From Beta vulgaris subsp. vulgaris (taxonomy: Eukaryota > Streptophyta > Magnoliopsida > Caryophyllales > Amaranthaceae), in contig NC_079205.1 of NCBI RefSeq assembly GCF_026745355.1, forward strand, positions 53,878,025-53,942,024: a stretch of DNA of 64,000 bases, in the 5' to 3' direction. The notes under the pieces were generated by a model that was given only the letters and a program-made list of their open reading frames with translations, had not been told where the DNA came from and made no database searches. The translations under genes were made by a program, and so were the position numbers. This document shows, piece by piece, positions 1-9,342 of this stretch. Every line of letters begins with the position of its first letter. Position 1 is the stretch's first letter.

Positions 1-524
1 TTTATGATTATTAATATTATTTATTTATAACTATCATTTAAAAATATCCAAAATACTCTTATTATTATTATTATTCATTATTATTACTTATCATTATAAT
101 TATTATTTAATATTCATATTATTATTATTTAAATATTATTTATATATTTACTACATTCAATTATATTTATTAGACTCAATTTAATTTAATTTAATTTAAT
201 TCAGTTCAATTCAGTTCAATTCATCTGTTTTATGCCGAAGAGAACAACCCTAAGTACTTGGATTATAATTTGTAAACTTAGGCCCAATATTTAATTTGGG
301 CTGGAGTCTATTTGAAAAACCCATAATACATCATAAAAGCCTATTTAAAATCTTTATAATTAATAGTACGTAAACCTTTTCAATAAACAAACCCTTTTAA
401 AAATTATAATTAATAACTTACTAAAAATACGGAGTATTAATACATATAAATTAGAGTCAAAATTGATCAATAAATAGTGTCATTATTTTCTCCCAATGTT
501 TCAATTAAAGCAACACGGAGGAAG
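1..524. other. AT-rich intergenic stretch
   Basis: No gene is supported here. The sequence is strongly AT-rich. A short tandem stretch at about 178-225 begins with TTTAA units and drifts into TTCAG/TTCAA pentamers; similar pentamers recur at 43370-43530. The last five bases (520-524, GGAAG) are the left target duplication of the solo LTR that follows. Confidence 0.6.
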
Positions 525-3320
525 TGTAATATCCCAAACTTTTAAACATGTTTAATTAAGTAATTAAGAAAGTTAAATCGTTCACTTAATAATTGTTTTA
601 GTTAAGTAAGTCTAATTATGAATTATTTTATTTTTTTTGAGCTTTTAAATAAACTAACTAATTCTATAAAATATTGTAATTGAAGAGTAAGATTACTAAT
701 AACACCTAAGTTAGTCACTTATATTACAACAAAGGAAACCAACCAAGTTTAAGCAAATTAATAAATAAATAAAAAAAAAAAAAAGAAGAAACCCCCCAAA
801 CCCACGGTCAACACCCACCTCTTTTCCCCTACACTATTTTCCCTTAATTGAACCACCATTAATCACCTACCATCTCCCCCTATCTCCTACTTGTCCCCTC
901 TCCTAGCTTCCTATCAACAAAACCACCAATCACCATCCTTCCACCTTCAACCTTTGTTCCAAAAATCTGTCCATAAATACACAGAAGAAATGAGCTTCAA
1001 TTACAAACTTAAAACCACAAGAATTCACAAAAAAATTCTTCTCTCTCTCTCCTCTGTTTCGACCCCCACAACCGACCACCGTCGGCCACCGCGCGCGCCA
1101 CCTGCGCCGCGCTCAGTCGCGTCTTCACCCCGCTGTCGTTCGCCGACCACCGTGCAGCTCGCCGGCGACCCACGTCGCAGCCCGACGCTGCTTCCTCTCT
1201 CTCTCACTCTCGCTCGCACGCTCCTCTGTTTCGCGTGCTGTTGCTGCTCCTGTCGTTCCGCCGCCGCCGGAGCTCCGGAGATCTACGGTCGTCGCTGTTC
1301 TGTTTCCACCGCCGACATCCCGCGCCGTCATCTGCGCCGCTCGCCGGAGTTCGCCCGACCTGCGTTTTCGTCCCTGCTCAAGAGAGCAGAGGTATACCAC
1401 CTCTTTTAATTTCCCTCTTAAAACTGATTTTTAAGTACTATAATGATAGTTCACTTGTACCCTTGTTAATTAGTGTAATTGGGCCTAAAAACTGATTTGC
1501 TTTAGTAAACCAACTCAATGCATGTGTTGCATGTTCTTTAGTTGGGCTCAAATCTGACTTTTAATTGTATTAGCTAAGCTATTTAGTATTAGATGGACAA
1601 ATTGAGTTAAACTAAAACTGATTTAGTATTAGATTAAGTTATACTGATTTAATTTATTAAGTTAAGTATAATATTGGGCTTATAATCTGATTTACTTAGT
1701 TAAATCATTTAAGTTAATCTTGTTGCTTTAATATATTGAGCTTTAGTGGACTGATTTAGTTAGTTTTACTAAACCACCCAATTTATTTACTAAAATCTAT
1801 TATTGGGTTATAATTCATGATTTCTAAACTAATTAAAACCTGATTAAAAAATAATTCATTAAGCTTGTTGTTATAATTGAGTTTAAGTTATGAGTACTTC
1901 ACTAATCCTTAAGTTCACTTATAATAATTAGTTAATCGACTTGTTAGTTTTAAATGACTAAATAATATTAAAATAATGTTATGGGATTATTATAATAACT
2001 AATTAACATAATTATTTAGACGACTAAATTATTATTAACTATGAACTAGAATAATGTTATGTTTTCGAAAGGTTTTATAATATGTAATAGTATAACTTTA
2101 ATGTTTCGATAATTCTAAATATATAGTTAAATGAGTTATTCATTAAATAGTTGTTAAAGAGTCACCCTAATTAAAAAGTTATTAACGATTAAGAAATAAT
2201 GACCTACGACGTTATAATAACCGTTATGACCTTAATAAGCGCTAACCAATATTTAGGCTTAAAAGCTAAATAACGAAACGTTCATTAATAAAATTATTCT
2301 TGAATAGATTAAGGAAGATAAAGGATATTACAAGCCTCCCCCGGCTATCAAGGTTATTAAGCAGGAATTCAGGTAACGTCTACTGCTAACACCCGCATTC
2401 CCCTTCGAAGTATGTTTTATGATCATGATTAATATTATGCTTTATATATGGATTGCGGGAAATGAAATGTTTTATGATTATGATTATGATGATAGATGCT
2501 ATGAAATAGATGATGATGTTATGATATGAAATGAAAGAATATAATTATTCACGATGATGATGATATGCTTAAAAGAAATGAAACATGATAAATTCAAGTG
2601 AAAGACGGTTCTTGGCAAGTATTCTGTTATCCCGGGTCGTGCACGTACCTTCCGGCCGGTTAACCACCTTCCGTTTAGTGAGGGCTTTTGTCCTCGGGTG
2701 GCACCGCGCAAATCTGGGCAAATAACGCCACCTTCCGTTTAGTGAGGGCTTTTGTCCTCGGGTGGCTGCCTTCCGTTTATGATGTTATGATGTTTTGGGG
2801 AGACGTCCCTTCCGTTGTACTAGCCAAGTTACCAAAGTAAAATATATGATGATGAACATGATAAAGAAGATAATGTAACATGATATGATATGTTTGTGAA
2901 ATGTTTTACTTATTCTATTCTCCCTGTTTTTAACTAAAATGATGTGAAATGAATTTACGATGTTAGAGTAGTATGTTACTGAGCCTCGGCTCACGACGTT
3001 TTGTTTTATGTTTTAGGTACCGATGGGATAACGGGATGGCGTAGCAGTGAGGATTTAATTAATATCTAGATTATCTAGACTCTCATGGTTTTAATTTAAG
3101 TTTATGTCAAAACTCTGATTAGTAACTAAGATTCTGTTAATCAAGACTAATGTTGGATCTATATTATGCTGCATGTTATAAAATGTTTAAGGTTATGATT
3201 TTATGTTGCCTTGTATTTTCCTTATGGAAAGTACGGCGGTAACGCACCGACTATCTAGGTTCCGCTACTAATAATCGATTTATTAACATAACCACGATGA
3301 TTAGAGGTCGGGGCGTTACA
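525..3320. mobile_element. Solo LTR (about 2.8 kb), probably Ty3-type
   Basis: The segment begins TGTAATATCCC and ends GGGGCGTTACA, so it has TG...CA ends whose terminal bases form a short imperfect inverted repeat (TGTAA-ATCCC against TGTAACGCCCC). It is flanked by a perfect 5-bp direct repeat GGAAG at 520-524 and 3321-3325, the size made by LTR-retrotransposon integrase. No second copy, primer site or gag-pol is present between the duplications, so this is what unequal recombination between two LTRs leaves behind. It holds a GC-rich block at 1070-1390 and a CT-rich tract at 1040-1060 after a TATA-like CATAAATACA near 970, which would suit a promoter/5' leader. Long LTRs with TGTAACGCCCC-type ends are common in plant Ty3 families. 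Family assignment and strand are inference; the ORFs inside are taken as non-coding. Confidence 0.8.
2663..2767. repeat. Direct repeat inside the solo LTR
   Basis: Two almost identical units of about 38 bp, each running from ACCTTCCGTTTAGTG to CCTCGGGTGGC, lie at 2665-2702 and 2730-2767. A shorter third start, CTTCCGTTTATGATG, follows at about 2769. It is a local tandem duplication within the LTR. Confidence 0.8.
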
Positions 3321-3325
3321 GGAAG

Positions 3326-4532
3326 TATAAGAAATTTACAGCCAAAGGATTCTAATTACAAACAAAGTTAAATCATAAAACTTCTAGAAAATGAAGAAGA
3401 GATGAATGTTTAAATAAGATTACCGCCTAAACATCAAAAATGAAAACTTTATTTCAGAGAGAGAGAAAAGGAAAAACCTGAAGATTAGAGTAAAGAAATA
3501 AGAGAGAAAAAAATCGGTATATGAACAAATACAAAAGAGGTAAGAGTTGCTATCATCCACAGCCCAATAATGAAAATTCTAGTTTTTAATCCTATTAAAC
3601 TTCTCCCGAAACAAACCTTTGAAATTTTGAAAGACCCAATTTCACGACTTCATTGATTACTATTGATTTTCCAACAATCCTTTTTTTTTCATTGTATTTT
3701 TCCCTCCTATTCCCACCAAAAAGAAATTCTCCCGGCCATCTTTTCGTATTTTTTCTCTTTCTATCTCAGTAAATTGTTGAGAAATATTTATAATTTTCTC
3801 TATCTTGAGTATCACAACACTACTTTTTAGGAGATAAAACACATTATTTTCTCTCTCTTTCTCAGTATTTTTGCCTCCCTATCTCATTAAATTGTTGAGA
3901 AATATTTATAATTTTCTCTCTCTTGAGTAACACAACACTACTTTTTAGGATATAAAGCACATTATTTTCTCTCTCAAGTTTGATAAATCTCTAAAAGTCA
4001 GATGTATCTAACACAAGTTTTCGTATAACAAATATTGTTTCTGTATATACAAAATAAAAAGTGTTTGTGTATGTAAAAGTATTATTCATGTTTCGTACAA
4101 CAAATAAGGGAAAAAAATACAAATAATATTTTTACCGACACAAATAATATTTGTTACGTGAAAACTTGTATCTAACATATTTATATGATAGATTTATATC
4201 ATCCCTCCACTTCAATACACTATCCCACTCTCTTTGCATTAAATTTTTTTTTTGAGGAGGTTGAGCCACGCACCATGTATTCTCTCTTTCCTCACTTTTA
4301 TTTGTTAGGGGCCACACACATCATATATGTATTCGACAAAGTATAATTGCCATCTCCCGAGTCCAGACTCCACTCTCATTCTTCAATCTTCAGCAACTTT
4401 GAACTTTTGTCCCATCAAACAAAAACCGACCCAAACCCTCCTCGACCCAAATAGATAGTACCAAGTTTCGCTTCAATGAAGCTGTTGTAGATTCATCAGT
4501 TGTATTTTGCATTCTGTTTTGCACTTTCATGA
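3326..4532. other. Intergenic region upstream of the PPR gene
   Basis: No coding sequence is supported. It is AT-rich with CT-rich runs and includes the tandem duplication described separately. The last about 200 bases before 4533 presumably hold the PPR gene's promoter and 5' leader, but no TATA box can be picked with confidence. Confidence 0.5.
3764..3980. repeat. Tandem duplication, 118-bp period
   Basis: A unit starting AAATTGTTGAGAAATATTTA at 3771 recurs at 3889. Both copies continue through TCTTGAGTA, CACAACACTACTTTTTAGGA and ACATTATTTTCTCTCTC with only a few substitutions, so this is a direct duplication with a 118-bp period. Confidence 0.8.
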
Positions 4533-6443
4533 ATGCCACAGCTTTATCCTAAAGTATCTGCAGTTGCTGAAAAACAGATTTCATTTGTGGCGAAGACGAC
4601 AATGATGCTGAGGCGTTCATTAATTGGTACTAGCTTTTTTCCTTCTTGTCTCTCTTCTTCTTCTTCTTTTCCCCTTTCCCCTTTCTTTTCTGCTTTTCAT
4701 TTTCATTTTCATTTACGCAATTATTACTCCATTGCAACTCATGAACATCGTAAGTTGTTTCTCCAATCAATTAGAGAGCATTGCAAATTAGGGTTTTCCA
4801 ATCTCGATTTTCCCCTTTCTCTCTTTCATCAAATGACTTCATTGCGCCCTCTTCCTTCTGTTATAGATTTCAATCAGCTCTTCACTGCCATTTCCAAATT
4901 GAAACGCCTTCAACCTCACTCTACCCTTATCTCTCTACTCAGAAACCTTGAATTGTCAGGTATTCGACCCGATAGGCATTCTATTGGTATTCTTGCCAAC
5001 TGTTACTGCCATTTGGGCCATGTCGATTTCGGCCTCTCTCTTCTCGCCAAAAGCCTTAAGCTTGGTTACCCCTTTGAGGGTGATTGTGTTATCTTTACTA
5101 CCTTAATCAATGGCTTTATCCACTGTGATAAGCTTCCTCAAGCTCTTCAATTGCTCCATCATATTGTTAAGCTAGGTTTCCAACCCAACATTGTTACCTA
5201 TGGTGCTATTTTCAAAGGCCTTTGTCGGATTGGTGACAATGCTGCTGCCCTCCACTTGCTCAGGAAGATGCAATCTGGTCGTTGTAAACCTAACCTTGTT
5301 ATATATAACACCATTATTGATAGTCTTTGTAAGGATAGGCTGTTGAGAGAGGCCCTCGACCTGTTCACCACCATGAAAAGTGAGGGCATTATACCTGACG
5401 TTGTCACTTATAACTCTTTGATTAGAGGTCTCTACAACTCCGGCTCCAAGGTCGAGGCTAAAGATATGCTAGCTCAGATGTTGGAGTGTGACATAGCGCC
5501 AGATGTTACCACCTTTAGCATGCTTGTTGACATGTTTAGAAAAGATGGTAATGTTGATGAAGCACAAGCTATTCTAGACTACATGATTGAGAGAGGTGAG
5601 ATTCCAAATGTCATAACTTACAATGCTTTACTCGATGGTTATTGTTTGCGTGGTCAGATGGAGGATGCGGAAAAACTACTTGATCTCATGGCTCAAAATG
5701 GGTGTGAGCCTAATATTGTAAGTTTCAACACTATGATTAATGGATATTGCAAGGCTAGAACCATTGACAAGGCACTCAATTTATTCCAAGAAATACTTGA
5801 GAAAGGGATCACACCTGATGTTGTTACCTATAACACTCTTATTGATGGACTATGCAAAGTCAATAGACTCCCACTTGCACGTAAACTGTTCAAGGATATG
5901 CAAGGCCATGGAGTTACTCCCGATGTTGTCACATATTCTTCATTGCTTGATGGCTTATGCAAAAATGTGCTACTTGATGAGGCAGTAACGTTACTTGAAG
6001 AAATGGAGGATAATCGTGTTAAGCCTGATGTTGTCATCTACGCTATCCTAATGGATAGTTTGTGTGAGGCTGGGAAACTTGAAGATGCAGCAAAAATTTT
6101 CTCAGATCTTGTATTGAAAAGGCTGGAACCTGATGTTAAAATATACACAATTTTGATGGAAGGTTTCTGCAAGAAAGGCCTCATGGATGAAGCTAATCAA
6201 CTGTTGAGGAAAATGGAGGATGATGGTTGCTCCCCTAATGAATTTACATATAATACAATCATTAGAGGATATATTCTCAAAAATGACTTATCAAATGCAT
6301 TGTATCATTGTGATCTTATGGTTAGCAAGGGATTCAAAGGTGACGCTGACACTTTCTCATTAGTGACTGGCCTATTGTCGTCTAATAACTTGAGTGATTC
6401 ATCTAAGGCTCTTCTTACGAAGTTCTTGAAATTACCCGAGTAA
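4533..6443 (+). CDS. P-class pentatricopeptide repeat protein, organelle-targeted
   Basis: An intronless, uninterrupted ORF of 636 aa encodes a P-class PPR protein, a sequence-specific organellar RNA-binding protein that typically stabilises, processes or activates one or a few transcripts. About 14-15 tandem 35-residue repeats run from roughly residue 111 to 620, with the recurring core VVTYNTLIDGLCK and ends such as GITPD. No E, DYW or SMR domain follows; the protein ends soon after the last repeat, as in Rf-like/RPF-like P-class proteins. The N-terminus is rich in Ser, Phe and Arg. A second in-frame ATG at 4602 (residue 24, MMLRRSLIGTSFF) gives a more typical mitochondrial presequence than the first ATG, so either start is possible. 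Residues 5 and 35 of most repeats follow the PPR code (ND, SN, NN, SD, TN). The RNA target and host phenotype cannot be read from the sequence. Confidence 0.93.
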   Translation: MPQLYPKVSAVAEKQISFVAKTTMMLRRSLIGTSFFPSCLSSSSSFPLSPFFSAFHFHFHLRNYYSIATHEHRKLFLQSIREHCKLGFSNLDFPLSLFHQMTSLRPLPSVIDFNQLFTAISKLKRLQPHSTLISLLRNLELSGIRPDRHSIGILANCYCHLGHVDFGLSLLAKSLKLGYPFEGDCVIFTTLINGFIHCDKLPQALQLLHHIVKLGFQPNIVTYGAIFKGLCRIGDNAAALHLLRKMQSGRCKPNLVIYNTIIDSLCKDRLLREALDLFTTMKSEGIIPDVVTYNSLIRGLYNSGSKVEAKDMLAQMLECDIAPDVTTFSMLVDMFRKDGNVDEAQAILDYMIERGEIPNVITYNALLDGYCLRGQMEDAEKLLDLMAQNGCEPNIVSFNTMINGYCKARTIDKALNLFQEILEKGITPDVVTYNTLIDGLCKVNRLPLARKLFKDMQGHGVTPDVVTYSSLLDGLCKNVLLDEAVTLLEEMEDNRVKPDVVIYAILMDSLCEAGKLEDAAKIFSDLVLKRLEPDVKIYTILMEGFCKKGLMDEANQLLRKMEDDGCSPNEFTYNTIIRGYILKNDLSNALYHCDLMVSKGFKGDADTFSLVTGLLSSNNLSDSSKALLTKFLKLPE

Positions 6444-7914
6444 GATGATTGCAAATTGCAACTATTGCTGATACATTTTCGTTGTTTACTTCAAGTATTC
6501 AAGTAAGCATACTCTTTGAGGAGTTAGGCATCAAACATCAGTGTGATATTCTGTGTTGTGTACTTGGCTTTTATGTATGTGATTCCTAGTTGTATTATCT
6601 TTGAGCTGATTAAAGCTAGCTGGCATCTTGTGGAAAATGAGTCAATATCTATGGAAACCTGAGCTTCTAGTCTTGTGCATTGATCTTTATGTCAGATTAG
6701 CTCCCTTCCCTGTTCTAAACTTTTCTTCCACCCTCCCCCTTCCTTCCTGTGCATGTGTAATTTCATATTTCTTTTCTAAAAATGGCGACTAAAAATTTGT
6801 TGTTAATTGGGTTGCAAACCACAACTTGTTGGATGTAGCATATAATCACCATTTCGTAGCCAAACCTGACAACTCAGTTTCCATCGTAATACCCTCTTAT
6901 GACTTTGAAGACACAAAAATTATAAAGAGGCATGTATATATCTTGAAGCAAGTGAACGAGATTCTCGCTGAACATTATTGTCTTGTTTTTTTGTTGGAGG
7001 AAATATTTGCCTTTTGGTGAGGGAATTAAAATAATCAAATGTTGGATCTATAAAAACATATTATATAATATCATAGTTACTAGATCATGTTTTTCAATAG
7101 AGGAACATATTTTATGTGTTTTTCACTATTTATAACAAGGCCTAAAGAAATGCAAAAAAAAAATTTAAAATTCGAGATTCTAGTTTGAATCGAAAACAAC
7201 CTTTAGAATTGAATCGTAAAATCGAATCGTATGATCGTAAGATTCTACAAACATGTATAATCAAGATATTGCACTCAATCTTCATTGAATATGCTAAAAT
7301 TAGAAGTTAAAAGACCTAAAAATTGAAAAAAAATAGTTGTTTACCCACCATATTGGCAATAACTAATAATATATATCTCTTATTTTCTTTCTTAGCATGA
7401 TTTAAACTTGCGAGGTTTTCGCTAGTCAACGAAAATGTATAGAATCGTCTAGAATCGCAAATCGAATCGTCTACCATCTTTTGAATCGTAAAATCGTAAG
7501 ATTTTAAGATTTGAATTGCGATTTTAATAACTTTGATAATCACTATCTTGAAATAGGTTTTGATTCAACCCTAAAATAGTAGGGAAAACCATAAGTTCAC
7601 ACATTTTATATAATATTGCATATATTGTGGGCTTTTGTATTTCAATAATACGTGTATATTATATTAGAAAGAAATTGGCCTATCTCGGATTAAATTGAAA
7701 TTAATTTTTTTTAAAACAGTTGAACGTTTAGAAATTTGTATTGTCATGAAAGGATTATAAGTGCTAAGATTACAGACTTACAGTAGAATGTGGGGTTAGA
7801 GCAATAACTCGCATACCTACTAATACGGGAGAGGTGTAAACATTAAAAAGAAAAGAAGAGAATTTATGATTAAAATAATATAAGACTCCTCAACAAAAAA
7901 AAAATAGAAATCTT
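6444..7914. other. Intergenic region after the PPR gene
   Basis: The first about 300 bases probably hold the PPR 3' UTR. The rest is AT-rich. Between 7180 and 7510 the motif GAATCGTAAAATCG / AATCGTAAGATT recurs in loose direct and inverted form, suggesting a worn repeat element without clear ends. A 64-codon ORF at 6826-7020 has no recognisable family and no support. Confidence 0.5.
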
Positions 7915-8177
7915 GTTAACGGACGCCCGGGGCACTAGATAAGAAATATATTGTTGTACTTAAGTACTCATATTTATACAAAATAATAGAATAATGTATA
8001 ATTCCAACGCAAAGCATTTAATATTTTTCAAAAGGAAAGAGGAAAACATTAAATTCAAATGCAAAGCATTTAAATGCATTGCATTGGAATTATACATTAT
8101 TATATTATTTTATATAAATATGAGTAATTAAATAGAACAACATATTTCTTATCTAGCGCCCCAGGGCGTCCGTTAGC
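7915..8177. mobile_element. Foldback MITE with very long terminal inverted repeats
   Basis: The left end, GTTAACGGACGCCCGGGGCAC, is matched by the reverse complement of the right end, GCTAACGGACGCCCTGGGGC. Pairing continues inward through CTAGATAAGAAATAT, ACTCATATTTATA and AATGTATAATTCCAA to near the centre, so nearly the whole 263 bp can fold into one hairpin. There is no coding capacity. A target duplication could not be fixed, so the superfamily is left open. Confidence 0.75.
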
Positions 8178-8347
8178 TTTTGCCTATAAAGAAAAATATA
8201 TTCAAGTGGGATCTTGTTAGATTTGTCTCGATACATACTATTAAATTATAATTTTTGCATATTTTTTTACGTATACACATTTAAAAATATTAATAATTAA
8301 AGAAGCGTGTTGGAGTGCATAAGAAAACAGACGTTTTATTTAAAATA

Positions 8348-8573
8348 CTCCCCGTCTTTTATTAGTTTACCCCTTTTAACTTTTGACACTATTCACATAC
8401 ATGACTTTGACTATCTTTTGTAATTTGTATTTAAGGAAAAATATAGTCATGTGAGATCTTGTTGGATTCGTCTCAATGTGTATTATCCAAATATCAACTT
8501 TTTGTAATTTTTGCTTATCAAAAATTAGAGATAGTAAAGTTCAAATTAGTATCTCGACAAGAGAATGAGGGAG
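8348..8573. mobile_element. Stowaway-type MITE
   Basis: The ends CTCCCCGTCTTTTATTAG and GAGAATGAGGGAG (reverse complement CTCCCTCATTCTC) resemble the CTCCCTCCGT ends of plant Stowaway (Tc1/mariner) MITEs. A TA dinucleotide flanks both sides (8346-8347 and 8574-8575), the expected target duplication. Length is 226 bp, non-coding. Confidence 0.7.
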
Positions 8574-8689
8574 TAGAACGGAGAAAGTATTAGTTTAGGT
8601 TGATTTCATATCTTTGAAAAGCTGAAAACTAGTACGTAATAGATAGGATAGGACCCATCTGGCAGTAACGGATTGCCCGCTGACTACCG

Positions 8690-9342
8690 CTTTCTCTCTC
8701 TCTCTCCTCTTTTTCCGTGTTCCCTTCTCGCTAAATTTGATCCAGAAAGTCGCACTTTCTCTACTTCTAAGTTCTATCTTCAACTACAGGTAAAGTAGTT
8801 GCTGAATTACTTCAGTTTTACTAATTGCAAATTTATTGTTTGATTGCCAAATTTCATGTAAGATATTAATTTTCCCCATGTTTAATTCTTCTTTCCGTCT
8901 TTTGCTAGGATTGCTAATTACCGATTTTTTTGAATTCGACAATTTTGGTTTGAAATTCGCACTGATTGTAGAAAATCTGATATAGATATATCGTTTTTGG
9001 AAGGTTATGAGAAATTGTAGAGATTGTGATTGAATCTTAGGGTTTGATGGAAATTGGCTGATCACTTGCTACTGAATGTACTCATTTATGTTTAATGTTT
9101 TCAGCTTTGCCGCTATTTTCTTCGTGAATTTCCCACTCTAGGTCATCTCTATTATTGAAGTGAAGTTAATTTTGGTCTCTGAGTGTTGATTGTTTAATTT
9201 GATTGAGCTGATAAGTTTTCGAAACTCGATGACGGAGGTTTTAATGAAGTATTAATGTTATATGAACAAAGTAACAGACCAACGATTCTGCTTTTGAAAA
9301 TGTCCTTTTTCAGGCTGAAGCAAGGTACTTTTGATTGCAAAG
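8690..9342 (+). other. 5' UTR and leader intron of the DUF1218 gene
   Basis: A CT-rich leader (about 8690-8789) ends in CTACAG followed by GTAAAG, a good splice donor at 8790. The matching acceptor TTTTTCAG ends at 9313, and a short second UTR segment leads to the ATG at 9343. An intron of about 520 bp in the 5' UTR is therefore likely. The transcription start itself is inferred. Confidence 0.55.

Noticed and set aside
891..1495. Overlapping ORFs of 60-170 codons on both strands in the solo LTR
   Set aside because: They lie in a GC-rich, low-complexity leader-like block within an LTR, overlap on both strands and resemble no protein family.
6826..7020. 64-codon ORF after the PPR gene
   Set aside because: No family similarity, no conserved start context and AT-rich intergenic composition; likely chance.
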